Shown: positions 21,558-32,986 of the stretch, piece after piece | Layout: each line of letters opens with the position of its first letter | Position numbering within the stretch: the stretch's first letter is position 1 | Assembly: GCF_047496725.1 (NCBI RefSeq) | Contig: NW_027328669.1 | Coordinates: forward strand, 722,001 to 786,000 | DNA from: Anoplolepis gracilipes | Taxonomy: Eukaryota; Arthropoda; Insecta; Hymenoptera; Formicidae | DNA length: 64,000 nt | Reading direction: 5' to 3' | Notes under the pieces: model-generated | The model's database searches: none | Told to the model about the DNA's origin: nothing | What the model saw: only the letters and a program-made list of their open reading frames with translations | Translations under genes and position numbers: made by a program

Positions 21558-22261
21558 TGTTCACGAATGAACAAGAAAGAAAATTCTAATTCATAATCGC
21601 CGCGCGCTTCCAAACGCGCCGACAAACACGCAAGCTCGGAGTAATCCAAAATCCACCAATCGGATTCCTCCAACTCGACTCGAGAATCAAAATCTCTTAT
21701 CGTAAAACGGTCGCACGACGGGGTGACAAACAACAACAATCGCCGAGCGAGTTTAACAAAAGATGACTTTGAGTACTCAAATTAATAACAAAAATAATAA
21801 CCGAGAAAAGTTGAGAATCTTCTCGAAACTTTGCGTCTATAAAATCCCCCTCGCGCGACCGTTTCAGCGCACTTGATCTCGAGCCTCGTAGTTGACAGTG
21901 TGTTACTCCGCTGCTTTTAGTTATCGTAAAAACCTCAGAAGAACGTGCTTTCCTTTGAGATTCGTCGCTTGCGAATCGCGATCTAATAAAGCAGCCCTTT
22001 CAAAGGACACGCGTAAAAATTCGCGCTGGACCAACCGCTAACCGGTGAATCACGCCCGCTAAATTAACGTCCTCGAAACCACGCGTCTTACCGCCTGTGA
22101 TTATATTACGGACGATTGACTGGAATTAAAACCCGGACAGAAAATTATAATTATCTTACTCACTGTGACTTTATTCAGAAAAGAAAAAATAAAGTGAACG
22201 CTGCACTTAATCCTACGTGATCGCTTGCTCCCTGCCCTGCGTTACGGCGCTATTTCGCACA
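21558..22261 (+). repeat. BEL/Pao 5' LTR
   Basis: 704 bp, TGTTCACG ... TCGCACA. It matches the 3' LTR at 32987-33702 end to end. TATAAAA at 21838-21844 precedes a GC-rich start region, and AATAAA at 21985-21990 is a candidate poly(A) signal. Confidence 0.92.
21838..21844 (+). promoter_or_regulatory. TATA box of the BEL 5' LTR
   Basis: TATAAAA, followed about 28 bp downstream by TTTCAGCGCACTT, a plausible initiator. Conserved in the 3' LTR. Confidence 0.6.
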
Positions 22262-22266
22262 TTTTT

Positions 22267-22284
22267 TGGTCCTTCGAGCCGGAT
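22267..22284 (+). promoter_or_regulatory. Primer-binding site, tRNA-Tyr type
   Basis: TGGTCCTTCGAGCCGGAT starts 5 bases after the 5' LTR. It is complementary to the usual insect tRNA-Tyr 3' end (ending CCGGCTCGAAGGA plus CCA). The tRNA would prime minus-strand DNA synthesis. Confidence 0.75.
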
Positions 22285-22384
22285 TTGCGTCCTTGTGTAC
22301 AGTCCTAGTGCGGTGCCCGATAGTGACGTCAAAGGAGCTCCTCTTCTTTCGGATCGGACTGCCTGAACCGAGAAGAGAGAAATA

Positions 22385-23749
22385 ATGAGTGGCGAATTAC
22401 GTAAGCTGGCGGACGCTCAGATAAACCTCTACGGGAAGATCATTCGCACTTGCGAGAACCTCCGCAAGGTCGGTGCAACCAAAACCACTCAAGGCGTCAT
22501 CGAAACGGGCATACAGGGCCTGGAAAGGAAATGGAGCAAGTTTGAGCAGCAGGACGACGAGTTCTTTCATCATCGAGAAGCGCTTCGCGACCATGATTAC
22601 TTCAAACAGGACTTACCGCGACTGGCCGAGGAAGCTTACCTGCAACAAAAGGGCTCACTTCTAGATATGCTCTAAGGCCTCGCCAGTAAGTCGTCAAAGG
22701 TCGCCGGGAGCGCCGATCCCTCGACAACCGCAGTCATATCTCGGACCACGCTGCCGAGAATCCAGCTCCCTCAGTTCTCCAGGAAGTACGAGGACTGGCC
22801 TACGTTCTGAGACCTCTTCATCTCCATCATCGATAAGGACGCTTCTACGAAACAGGTAGAAAAACTTCATTATTTAAAAACCTGTCTAAAGGGGGAAGCC
22901 AAACTATTGATCCGCGACCTCGCGACGACCTCCGAAAACTACAGCCGAGCCTGGAGCACACTAAGCGCGTACTATGAGAACAAACGACTGTTAGTGCGCG
23001 CTTACTTCTCGAGCTTCCTGGTGCTTCCGAAAATGAAGGGCGAATCGGTGATCGAGCTGCGCAAAGTTTTTCACAGGATGAAGTCTACTGTTAGTGCCCT
23101 CGCAAGTATAAACCGACCGATCTCCAGCTGCGAGGACTTATTCGTGTACCTCGCCGTCGAATTACTCGATGCTCGATCCCGACGCGAATGGGAAAATTCG
23201 ATAAGTGAAACGGTAGAGCCTCCCTCGTACAAGGCCCTCGAACAATTTCTCGATCGACGGTTGCACACCCTTGAAGCGATATGTCCGATCAAGACAGAGC
23301 GCCCGGGCGCCAAACCGGAATCTAAACCAACGCGGAGTCACCATGCGCGAAAGCAGGAAGCGAGACCGGAGTCAGTTCGCGGACAGTGTTCTCTCTGTCA
23401 GAAAAACCACTTCGTAATGATATGCGACGCCTACAAAAGGAAAAGCGCCTTCGACCGCAAGCTCCATATTGAGCAAAACAGCATGTGCCTTAACTGCCTA
23501 GGCCGGCACAAGGTGGACGATTGTGGCTCCAAAAAGAACTGCACAGCATGCGGCAAGCGGCATCACACGTCTCTGCACGACGCATTCCGGGGAAGCGAGA
23601 ACGTCACAACTGCTAACGTCGCCCCGCGAGTCGCTAACAACAACTCCGTGGTCCTGCTACGCGCGGGTCCACGTGGCCGATCGACTTGGCAATTGGCATC
23701 CCGCGCGCGCTCTACTCGACCAAGGCTCCTAGTCTTCGATGATCTCTAA
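22385..23749 (+). pseudogene. BEL/Pao gag
   Basis: Starts at ATG 22385. It is open for 96 codons to a TAA (22673-22675). The frame then resumes after a second stop near 22810 (EDWPTF then TGA) and runs through a Pao-type gag (KTCLKGEAKLLIRDL ..., RAYFSSFLVLPKMKGESV) to a Cys/His region: CSLCQKNHFVMIC, CLNCLGRHKVDDC, CTACGKRHHTSLH. These zinc-finger motifs are characteristic of the gag-protease junction in BEL/Pao. A frameshift near 23640 ends the homology. Three lesions rule out a functional product. Confidence 0.85.
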
Positions 23750-25657
23750 TCACCTCGCCGGCAGGTTGAACTTGCCTCACGATCCGGTAGCAGTCGACGT
23801 ATACGTTGGGTTGATGGCCAGAAAACGGGCACTGTAAAAAGGCGAGTCAATATAAAACTTGCTCCTCGTGGCGAGGGTCCCGCAATCACCCTCGCCGTCC
23901 TCATTCTGCCAAAACTAACAGCCTACGCCGGGTCCAACCTGCTCGGCGCTCCGACGTGGAAGCACATTGAAGGTATACCACTCGCCGACCCGGATTACCA
24001 TTCAGTGGACCTCATCCTCGCCGCCAACGTCTACTCCGAGATCCTTCTACCCGGTCTGCGGAAGGGCGCTAGTAAAGAACCCGTTGCCCAGAATACGTCC
24101 TTAGGCTGGATACTCTCCGGCGCCGCCCACGGCGGCCCCCTCCCTTCAACTATGTACTCTCACCAGTGTCAAGTCGACGACGGCCTCTCCGCTATGGTGC
24201 GCCGTCTCTGGGTCCAGGAGGAACTCCCTGCCGCTTCTCCACCACTCTCCAAGGCCGAAATCGATTGCGAAGAGCATTACGTTCGCACGCACTCCCGGAA
24301 GTCCGACGGCCGCTACATCGTGCGGCTGCCTCTAGCCGCTCCTTTGCCCGATCTGTCTGACACTCGGCGCCTTGCGCTGCACTCTCTGAAACGGATGGAA
24401 GCTCGTTTTGAAAGGGACCCGTCGTTTCGCTCCCTTTATCGAGAGTTTATGGAACAATACACGGAGTTCAGCCACATGACACCGATGCCGGCTCGCTCCG
24501 ACTGTAAGGAGGTCTGCTACTTACCTCACCACGGCGTCCTCCAGAAATCCAGCACCACGACCAAGCTCCGCGTGGTCTTCAACGGCTCGGCGACCATGAA
24601 AACGGGCGCCGCGTTGAACCAGTATCTGCACTGCGGCCCAAATCTACTGCCATGCCTCGCTGACATCCTCCTTCAATGGCGGCGCCACCGCTATGTGATT
24701 GCAGCCGACATCGAAAAGATGTATCGGTAGATCAAGATTCACCAGCAAGACAGAGACCTGCAACGAATACTGTGGCGGTCCAGTTCAGAAGACAACGTTC
24801 AAGAGTACCAGCTCAACACGGTAACCTGCGGCCTAGCCTGCGCACTTTTTCTCGCGATCCGAACCCTTCATCAGCTCGTCGAAGACGAAAAGGCGTTCTA
24901 CCCGCTCGGCGCCGCCGTCTTCCTCAAGGAAGTCTACATGGACGATATCCTTACTGACGCGTTCCGAATTGAAGATGCCAGGGACCTCCTGAAGCAACTG
25001 ACGGGTATCTGCAGGGCAGGCGGCTTCCCTCTAAAAAAGTGGTCTGCCAACAACTCGGCTCTGCTCGACGGCGTACCTGTGGAAGACCGGCTGCAACGTG
25101 AGCCTCGGTGGTGGCTGCCAGGTGAAAGCCACTCCACCCTAGGTCTACTTTGGCACCTACACGAGGACCTTTTCTCCTTCGCGCCTACGGACAACAAACT
25201 GGACGTCGTCACCAAAAAAGCAGTCCTCTCCTTGACTGCAAGGTTATTCGATCTATTGGGGTGGCTCTCCCCCGTGACGATATGCGCCAAGATCCTCATC
25301 CAGGCCACTTGGCTACTAAGTGTCCAGTGGGACGATCCACTGCCAGAGGAGGACGACCGACAATGGAGAAACTTCCAGACGGAGCTCCCGCTACTGGGAG
25401 AGATTCGACTCCCTCGTTGGATGTCAACTGGGGCCACCTACGATGACCAAGAAATCCACAGTTTCGCCGATGCCTTAGAGAAAGCCTTCACTGCGGTAGT
25501 CTACCTGCGCACCCGTGATCGCGACAATAAGACAAAAGTCACTCTCATCGCTGTCAAGACTAAAGTGGCTCCGCTGAAGAAGGTGACCCTTTCTCGATTG
25601 GAGCTGTGCGCTGCCACTCTACTTACCCGACTGGTGGCGATATCCAATCCGTGCTGA
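23750..25657 (+). pseudogene. BEL/Pao protease-reverse transcriptase
   Basis: Protease-like sequence (ILPKLTAYAG-type, out of frame) leads into 24005-24730 and, after an in-frame TAG at 24728-24730 (probably from CAG), 24938-25657. RT landmarks: QNTSLGWILSG, KLRVVFNGSA, YVIAADIEKMYR, and the catalytic EVYMDDILTD. The connection and RNase H start follow (FDLLGWLSPVTICAKIL, SFADALEKAFTAVVY, KKVTLSRLELCAATL). A frameshift near 25640 breaks the link to the next block. The key YMDD is intact. Confidence 0.9.
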
Positions 25658-25682
25658 AGAGCGCGACGACCCCGCTGCATCT

Positions 25683-26654
25683 TTGGACTCCACCGTAGCC
25701 TTAGGATGGATCCAAGGCCACCCTGCTTCCTGGCGAACGTACGTGGCCAACCGGGTCAGTGAGATCCAAACTACGCTGCCCAACGTCGTGTGGCACCACA
25801 CACCCGGACGAGACAATCCTGCAGATTGTGTTTTCCGCGGCTTGTCACCGGGCGAGCTGAGCAGCCACCCCCTCTGGTGGCACGGCTCCTCCTAGCTACG
25901 GGAGGAACCTACCAACCCAGCCAACATGCGCCACAATGACCTTCCTGAGAGTCATCTCTGCGCCCACCAAGCCACCCTGGACAAAGAAAGCGAAGAACCG
26001 GATCTCCTCACGCGCTACTCCGAACTGCACCGATTGTTGAGGATCACCGTCTGGTGTCACCGCTGGCTGCGCCGTCAAAAACCCCAGGGGCTCCGCCGTG
26101 ACGGCCAAACCACCTCTCCATCAGAAGCCGTCCTACTCCGGTTCGAGTTGGGCGATGCTCTAACTACCTGGCTCCGCGTAGTCCAATCTGCAAGGTTCAA
26201 CAAGGAGTCAATTGCGGTACAAAGAAGAGCTCCACTGCCTGCTAAAAGCCCGTTATACAAATTAAGCCCATTCATAGATGACCTCGGAATTCTTCGCGTC
26301 GGCGGCCGACTGGGAAACGCTCCGATCACTCGTGAGGCCCGACACCCAGTAATACTTCCCAGCAAATCTCACTTAACGCAGCTGTTAATCAAAACCTTTC
26401 ACCTTCGGACGCTCCATGGAGGCGTGCAACTGACCCTGGCCTCGCTACGTCAGGAGTATTGGCTGCCACGGGGACGAGCTCTCGTGAAGAACTTCATCCA
26501 CCACTGCGTGTTTTGCTTCCGTTGGCGGGTGGCTACCCCTCAGCCGCCCATGGGAAGCTTGCCTGCTCCGCGGGTCACTCCTACCAGACCGTTCATGCAC
26601 ACGGAGGTTGACTACGCCGGACCCATTTGGCTGCGTACTTCGAAAGGCCGGGGC
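25683..26654 (+). pseudogene. BEL/Pao RNase H end and integrase N-terminal half
   Basis: First block (25683-25895): DSTVALGWIQGHPASWRTYVANRVSEIQ as in Pao RNase H/connection, with HTPGRDNPADCVFRG, ending in TAG. Second block (from 25926): GILRVGGRLGNAPI, then the zinc-binding part (LHGGVQLTLASLRQEYW, HCVFCFRWR) and the integrase core start (FMHTEVDYAGPIWLR with the first catalytic Asp). It stops at GRGHRA, where the nested LINE begins. Confidence 0.9.
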
Positions 26655-27195
26655 CACCGCGCTGGACAGTTAATGTGTGAGCCGTTCCCACGAGTGGGAA
26701 AGGCCCGTGCTACCTCGCCCTTTCAGGCATACGCCACATTTTTACATCCACTGTCTATCGGAACCGCCCCGAGACGGGCGATGGAAAAATCCAGTAGCGC
26801 CTGCTGGTTCGTGTGTGCAGGATGGACAGTTTGGCCACGACGAATAAGCCCATCCTTCCTTCCTTAGGGTGACATAGACTCCGCCGGCTGGCATTCGCCA
26901 CTATCCGACTCCTTCACCCCGCTATCTTATCCGTCGTGCCCACGGGGACCACGGGGAGGCCTGTCCATTTGCATCCCGACCTGGATGAACGCTTCTGACC
27001 CTGTCGGGCGAAGGGAATAGTGGGATAGGTGGGCGTAACAAGGTAAATGGAGTCCTACCTAATTTCCTCTAACGCGACGCGAACGCTGCTCGAGAGCGTG
27101 GTTGTCCCGAGAAGATTACAGGGTCACACCCCCATACCTGAAGGCTCCGACCTCTTCGGTTGAACAACGGACCTACCTAATATATAATCTACGAT

Positions 27196-27591
27196 TTACG
27201 ATTCGTATCCCTTCAGCCAGAGGGATTCTCGGCAAAAGTCAGTGAATACGGAAAGGGCCTCTGGGTTTGACACGAAGAAGCGTGCCACATCCGGCCACTG
27301 CCATTCACCTTCCGGTACGACGCTTCGCAGTATCTCTCTCTGCGCGTCAAAGAAGGGACATTCCAGCAAGAAGTGCTGGACTGAATCAATTCCACCTTCG
27401 CAAATGCACACGTCACTTTCCACGAGACCTAACGACGCGAGTCTTTCCCTAAAATCTCCGTGTCCAGTGAGAACCTGTGTGCTCCAATGATTTATTTCTA
27501 GCGAACGCGCAGCTAGTCTATCTCGCACGTCCCTAAAGAAGGCGAACGTGGTACGACCCTTGTTTGAAGAGTTCCATCGGGTCTGCCACAT
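27196..27591 (-). pseudogene. LINE B ORF2 C-terminal domain
   Basis: About 131 codons downstream of the RT after a frame change near 27600. It contains SLEINHWSTQVLTGHGDFRE and a CICEGGIDSVQHFLLEC motif (Cys-Cys-His-Cys spacing) typical of the C-terminal zinc motif in R1-related ORF2 proteins. It ends with the natural-looking stop after LKGYES. Confidence 0.8.
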
Positions 27592-27614
27592 ATTTATCGC
27601 CTCATTTTTAATTC

Positions 27615-29759
27615 CTACGATCGCGGTTTTTTTTCGGTTCCGGCGGGGATCTCAATATTACCGATCTTGGCGTCTTTTCCCGACCTAATATTATAACGCG
27701 CGGCGCCTTCGCGAAGAACTATATCTACAGGAGTCGCTCCTCCGACGACGCAAAGCGACTCCCACGAGGCCGTGCGGTATGCGCCAGTCATTGAAATTAA
27801 GACTCGACGCTGCAAGGCTCTCAGAATTCTAATATCTCTCTCCGTACACAGGTCGGCCCACCCCGCAGCGGCATAAGCCACTGTCGGTGCGAACACGCCC
27901 CGGTAGATTGTGGAGAGTGTCCTAAAACGCAGGCCCCTATGGGCTCTCGCTACTCTACCTAACTTCTCGAACAGCAGCCCGACTTTGCTGTTTAAGTATT
28001 CGCAGTGCGATCTAATCTTTAAATTTCTATCCAGGTAGACGCCAAGATACCTAACCGTTCGCTTAAACCCTATTTTTGTTTCTCCGATTTTAATAATTGG
28101 CGGTCTGTTCTCGAAGTCAACGGTTTTCTTATTTGTTTTTCGCTTCCTATCCGGTCGTGCTCCTCCCCGTCTACCTATCGGGTTTCTCGCGATCGCGTCG
28201 GATTTCAGAATGATGGCTTCAGTTTTACGCTCGGAAATCTGAAGTTTCGCGGACCTACACCATTCTGTTATTATGTTAACTACACGTTGGCCTTCTGTCT
28301 CGAGTTCTCTTCGCGAGTTTCCGTTTATGACGACCACGAGGTCGTCCGCGTACGCGGCGAATCTATCTGGAATCACGTCTTCCAGTAATCTCAATAGGCC
28401 ATCAAACATGAGGTTCCAGCAGGTCGGGCCCAGAACGGAACCCTGAGGGCATCCCCTCTCGGCCCGCTTGGACACCTCCGCGGAGCTAAGAGAAATTTTT
28501 ACACTTCGATTGCTAAAGTAACTCCGGAGTACTTCGAAAATATTACGCGGACAATCTCGTTTCTTAAGGCTATCTAACACAAGGGGCCACCAGACATTGT
28601 CAAAAGCCCCGGAAATGTCGAAGAGAAGCGCAACGGCATACCTCCTTTCGGAGGCAGAGACCATCCGTCGCAACTCCACGACAGCTTCCTCCGTCGACCT
28701 TCCGGGCATGAACCCGAATTGTCGATCGGAGATCTTCCCCGGTGCCAGTGACGTGTCTAGCAGACGAGCTTTTATAAGATTCTCGAAAAGTTTTCCTACT
28801 ACGGAGAGGAGACAAATGGGTCTGTAGGATTTCGGGTCTCTCTCGTCCTTGTCTTCGCCTTTCAGCAGGATTCGGAGTGAACCCCCCTTCCAGACAGAAG
28901 GAAAGACGCCCCACTGGAGACATCCGTTAAAAAGCCTAACTAACTGACCGGGGATTATTTTACAGGCCGCCTTGAGTACGGCGACCTCGACTAGATCTAA
29001 ACCCGGAGCTTTATTGTTCTTAAAAGTCTTCACCGCGCGAGCCATTTCCGCCTCCGTGAAGAGAGAGGCGTCGGCTGTATCGGGAGCGACCCTGCATGCG
29101 TTCCTAATTTCACCCTGTTCGAGCGTGTCTTCTATCTCCCGGTCATCTGGGATGTGCACATCCAGGAGGTAACTAGCGGTCTCCCCTAGTGACTTTGTAG
29201 AATATTCACCACACCGGAGTGTGCTTAGCACCCTCTCAATCTGGAGTTTGCTCGCCTGTTGCTTGTAAACGAAGCCCCAGGGCTCCCGGTTGCCGTGCGA
29301 TGTGACGAACTTCCGCCAGCTAGCGAGTTTCGCCTGCTTCACCCCCCTACAGTACTGCCTTCGTGAAGAACGATACTCCAGCAGTACCCGGAGGTAAGTA
29401 GGGTCCTCTCGCCCTCCCTGAAGGGCACGACGCAACCTATATACCTGTTTCTTAACTATCGTTAGTTTTTTAGTCCACCATGGGTTGGACTTCCTAAATT
29501 TGCGCTTTCTGGGCATTGACGCATCACAGGTCTCCGTGAGCACCACTGTGAGCGTTTCTGCCATTTTCTCTACTTCTATTGCGGAGCACAGATCGATAGC
29601 CTCCAGTTGCGATCTTGAAAGATCTGTCAGGGTGACAGAGAACCGTTCCCAGTCGGCCCGACTTGTGTCGAACCTCGTGTTCCCAGCGCCCTGATCGGCA
29701 CCTGACTCTTTCGGCAATCTCAATCTTATGTCCACAGCCCTCACTGGTGGTCCAGTCAC
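27615..29759 (-). pseudogene. LINE B reverse transcriptase
   Basis: A 714-codon open frame. Blocks: KNNKAPGLDLVEVAVLK, GGSLRILLKGEDKDERDPKS, YRPICLLSVVGKLFENLI, RQFGFMPGRSTEEAVVEL, VALLFDISGAFDNVWWPLVL, ERGCPQGSVLGPTCWNLMF and the catalytic AAYADDLVVVI, followed by the thumb (KLQISERKTEAIILKS, VRYLGVYLDRNLK). All core RT motifs are intact, so the domain itself looks recent. It is out of frame with the endonuclease upstream. The R1-clade assignment rests on motif style. Confidence 0.9.
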
Positions 29760-30981
29760 ACCTTACCTTCCAGTCACAGATGAACTTGTTCATGGAGGGC
29801 GACGTCAGGGTTACGTCGATGAATGACGAACCCCTTGTCGTCCAAAAGGTGGGCGGCTGTCCAGCATCGTTGACCACTGACAAGCCAAATGCCCTGATGA
29901 GGTCCTCGAATCTGGCACCTCTATCGTCTGTCTCTTGGGGACCCCAGAGTGACGATCGAGCATTGGCGTCTACACCTATAATAAGTCTCTCCCCCCTCAG
30001 TGAACGAAGCACCGTTTCGAGGTGGCTGAGGTGCTTCTCAATCTCGTCGCTGTACTGGAAGTAGCACGAGACAACGTAGAAGGAGAAGCTGGGGGCCCGC
30101 ACTTCCACGCAGACACAATGCGTAGTGCTAAGCTGCGAGACGAAAACCGTATCTAAATTGGGATTGCAGATTACCACTGCTGCCCACGGACGTTGTGAGC
30201 GCACTGCGGCAACCCTCATCCCTATGCCTAGTCCTACGACTTTGTAACCCGAACCTTGTTTCCCGACGTGTGGTTCCTGCAATACTAAGACGTCAAGTCG
30301 CTTTTCGACTACGAGTTGACGTACCTCACCCGTTACTACAGCCGAACGTCGCATGTTCAGCTGCAGCATCCTAACACCCGTGGACGCACTACCTAAGCTA
30401 GAGCTTATCCTACCTAATTCCTGTGGCGCCGGGCCACTCGCTGTGTGGGGTGGGGTTGGGTTCGCGAATCTAACCATCTTACGCACCGTTGTCGCAATGT
30501 TCGCGGATCTAAGCGCGGATCTAATCGCGGGCTTCTCTATTTCGCGCGCTATTTGTTTGGCGCCTGTTCCCGATTCTCGCGCTAAATTATATGACGCCGA
30601 CCTAATCGAAGTAATCAAGCAACGTTCTAAAACGACGCACGCGGTTCTAGTAACGGTTGTATCGCGATCTACTAACGCGGTTCTAGCGGCAGGAAGGCCG
30701 CAATCCCGGGGCTGTGCGCCATCGCGTATTGTGTCACGGGCCCGCCCGCGCACAGCTCGGTGAGGCGCTCTCGAGGAGGCGGAGGCCGCCACCGAGCACG
30801 CGGTCGAGCAGACCCGCGACTCAACGACGGAGACACCCCGCGCTTCCCTACTCGCGGCCGCGCCAGACCGGAAGCGGTCGGCCAGGCGGGCACTCCTCCT
30901 CACCACGTCAAAGATTTTATTGAATTTCATAGTGATTCCCACGAGTACGGTGGAAGGGGTGGTCGAGCGACGTAGAGCCAC
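29700..30981 (-). pseudogene. LINE B endonuclease region with long N-terminal extension
   Basis: Frame 30981 downward. The first 200 or so residues are Arg/Ala/Ser-rich and unrecognised. Then an APE-type endonuclease follows: RMLQLNMRRSAVV, LVLQEPHVG (catalytic Glu), RLIIGVDANARSSLWG, SSFIDVTLTSPSM. The last block reads EGCGHKIEI where SDHN-type sequence is expected, so the catalytic Asp is lost, and the frame then shifts into the RT ORF near 29750. The N-terminal extension replaces the usual separate ORF1. Confidence 0.8.
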
Positions 30982-31588
30982 CTTTACGCCGCCAAGCCTA
31001 GATACTCCAGGAGGACGGCAGGTATCCCGGAGCGGACCGTTCGCGACCGCGACATTTTTCGTCTACGCGATCATGCAGACCCTAAGCACGGTTCCTAACA
31101 CCTTAGTCTTTAGACGTTATGCGGGCCCGACCTCGACGAAAGCGACCGCGACGACAACGACGACCTAACGACCGCCCTAGCCGACGAAGCCACAGACGGC
31201 AACATCCAAAACCCGATTGTACCTGAAAATAAAGTTCCTGAAAATAAATGGAAAATTAATCACACGCACACACACACTCACACGTGGGAGTCACTGGGAT
31301 TGGGGTGGTCCCCGCCTCTGGCCCGGCGGGTGACTGAGTCACCCATCCAGTCCTTCGGGCGAGGGTCCCGACCGGCTCCCACTTTTCCCCACTGAGGGAC
31401 GCTTCACGGCAGGAGCACCCACCGCTCCGCACCCTCATCCCGCGGGAGCACCCGCATGAAATTAGGAGGGAAAAAAAAAAAAAAAAACGGGGGGACGGCC
31501 GTAGACCGTCTGATCAACGCACGAAGTGCGCTTGCCACATAAGAGCCATTCGTTCAGCAAGCTGACACCGACTCGTGGCAATGCTGTT
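30982..31588 (-). other. LINE B 5' untranslated region
   Basis: GC-rich sequence with a (CA/TG)n tract (31258-31280) and an A run of about 19 (31472-31490 on the plus strand). No zinc-knuckle ORF1 was found here. Confidence 0.5.
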
Positions 31589-31656
31589 TGGGCACGTTGG
31601 CTTCACCTTTCGGTTACTAGGCCCCCTCACCACGACAAGGTGTGCCCACGAGGGGG
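31589..31656 (-). ncRNA. HDV-like ribozyme at LINE B 5' end
   Basis: Compact 68-nt fold starting at the first LINE base (31656, minus strand). P1 is CCCCCTC with GAGGGGG (7 bp). P2 is TGGGCAC with GTGCCCA (7 bp). P3 is ACC/GGT with loop TTGTCGT. P4 is ACC/GGT capped by a GAAA tetraloop. The joining strand before P2 reads GAAGCCAAC, with a C followed by CAA in the place of the HDV catalytic cytosine. All helices and their order match the HDV double-pseudoknot. Hand-drawn. Confidence 0.75.
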
Positions 31657-31671
31657 CACCGCGCTGGACAG

Positions 31672-32529
31672 GCCTTCTTGGTCATATTCGCCTGAGTAGT
31701 CGCGCCGTACACCTGGATGTCGCCTTCGACTACTCTACCGACGCCTTCCTCGCCGCCTTGCGCCGGTTCACCAGCCGTCGCGGCCTCTGTAAGGCGCTCT
31801 ACAGCGACCGCGGCACAAACTTCGTGGGCGCCGATTCCCAACTCTTCGCCGCCAGCAGCAAGGAAGGAAGACGGATCTCCAGCCGCCTCGCCGACGAGGT
31901 CGGAGATGCCGATAGAGTGGCATTTTAATCCCCTTGCCGCACCTCACTTCGGCGGTCTCTAGGAAGCCACCGTTAAGTCGGTGAAACATCACCTTCGCCG
32001 AGTGATCGGAGACGCCAAACTCACCTACGAGGAAATGGCCACTCTCCTCGCCCAGATTGAATCCTGCTTAAACTCGCGACCGCTCCAATCCATGTCGGAC
32101 GACCCAGAGGATCTTGAGGTCCTGACTCCAGGCCATTTCCTCGTAGGCACCGCCCTCCCGACATCGCCGCCAACCGCAGAAGCGAAGACACCACTCACTC
32201 GATGGAGGCTCCTTAACCAGCTGAGAGACAGCTTCTGGTCGCGCTGGTCCCGCGAGTACCTCCACTCGCTAGCACAGAGACCGAAGTGGATCAAGGCTGA
32301 CGAGGAAGTTCGGAAAGGCCGCCTGTGTCTCCTCCGGACCGAGCTAGCCCCTCCAAACAAATGGCCTCTAGTCCGGATTGAGCGCATCCTCCCGGGGAAG
32401 GACGGCCAAACTCGAGTCATCTGCGTCCGCACGGCCACCACTAACCTAACGAGACCAGTGAACAAGTTGGTGCTCCTCCCTGTCAGTTCCGACCATGGGC
32501 GAGACAACGAGCCAGGCGGGCGAGAGTAA
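31672..32529 (+). pseudogene. BEL/Pao integrase C-terminal half
   Basis: Resumes the integrase after the LINE. LSSRAVHLDVAFDYSTDAFLAALRRF and ALYSDRGTNFVGAD carry the second catalytic Asp. After frame changes near 31860-31930, 31981-32529 encodes YEEMATLLAQIESCLNSRPL (catalytic Glu) and a C-terminal DUF5641-like region (LTPGHFLVGTALP, RDSFWSRWSREYLHSL, WPLVRIERILPGKDG). A frameshift also occurs just after the LINE junction. Confidence 0.9.
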
Positions 32530-32986
32530 AAACAAAAAAAACCAAAGTGATAAGTCCTCCAAAAGCAAAAGTACGTATAATAAGACAAAATAACTTTATG
32601 TACTTGCTGTTTCCCACTCTAGACCTTCAGTACAATTTCCACGGGCTGCTTGTCAAAGAGGACTGCGAGCATCGGTCAGCCAGCAAGGTTTGCCGATAAA
32701 CCCGAGAGATTGACAACGGAATGACTTACCTTCAAGGAAAAGGAAGCCGTCCATCACGGGAGCTCCCCATCGTCACTACAATACTGCACTCCAAGTTCGG
32801 TCGGGGACTCCGACACGACACCATCACAGACAGCTGATCACTCCGCGTCAAGCGCACGTGCTTGAGGCACGTAAATTCACTCCCCATTCACGTGCGCGTC
32901 GCGGCTCCCGCGCGCTCGCTGGTGGTGGCACGCCTGCGATAAAGTCCCGCTTCCATCGTATGGGCCACCATACGAGGCGGGCGGAA
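32530..32986 (+). other. BEL/Pao 3' untranslated region and purine tract
   Basis: Non-coding stretch between the integrase stop and the 3' LTR. The last bases, GGCGGGCGGAA, are purine-rich and directly abut the LTR, as expected of a plus-strand primer. Confidence 0.6.

Larger units (their letters stand above)
26655..31671 (-). mobile_element. R1-like LINE nested in the BEL integrase (LINE B)
   Basis: Element 26670-31656 on the minus strand between 15-bp duplications CACCGCGCTGGACAG (26655-26669 and 31657-31671). From 5' to 3': HDV-like ribozyme (31656-31589), 5' region with a (CA)n tract and an A run, one long ORF (endonuclease, RT, C-terminal domain; 30981-27196), and a 3' UTR (27195-26670) without clear poly(A). 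No zinc-knuckle ORF1 is visible. RT and endonuclease sequences are R1-like. A frameshift separates endonuclease and RT. This is a full-length insertion by its two ends. Confidence 0.9.

Noticed and set aside
28597..28827. Plus-strand ORFs across 28.6-30.9 kb
   Set aside because: All are antisense to the long RT and endonuclease frames of LINE B.
31575..31671. ATG start of the 31.58 kb plus-strand ORF as the integrase start
   Set aside because: The first 97 bases are LINE B 5' end and target duplication; BEL coding sequence resumes only at 31672.
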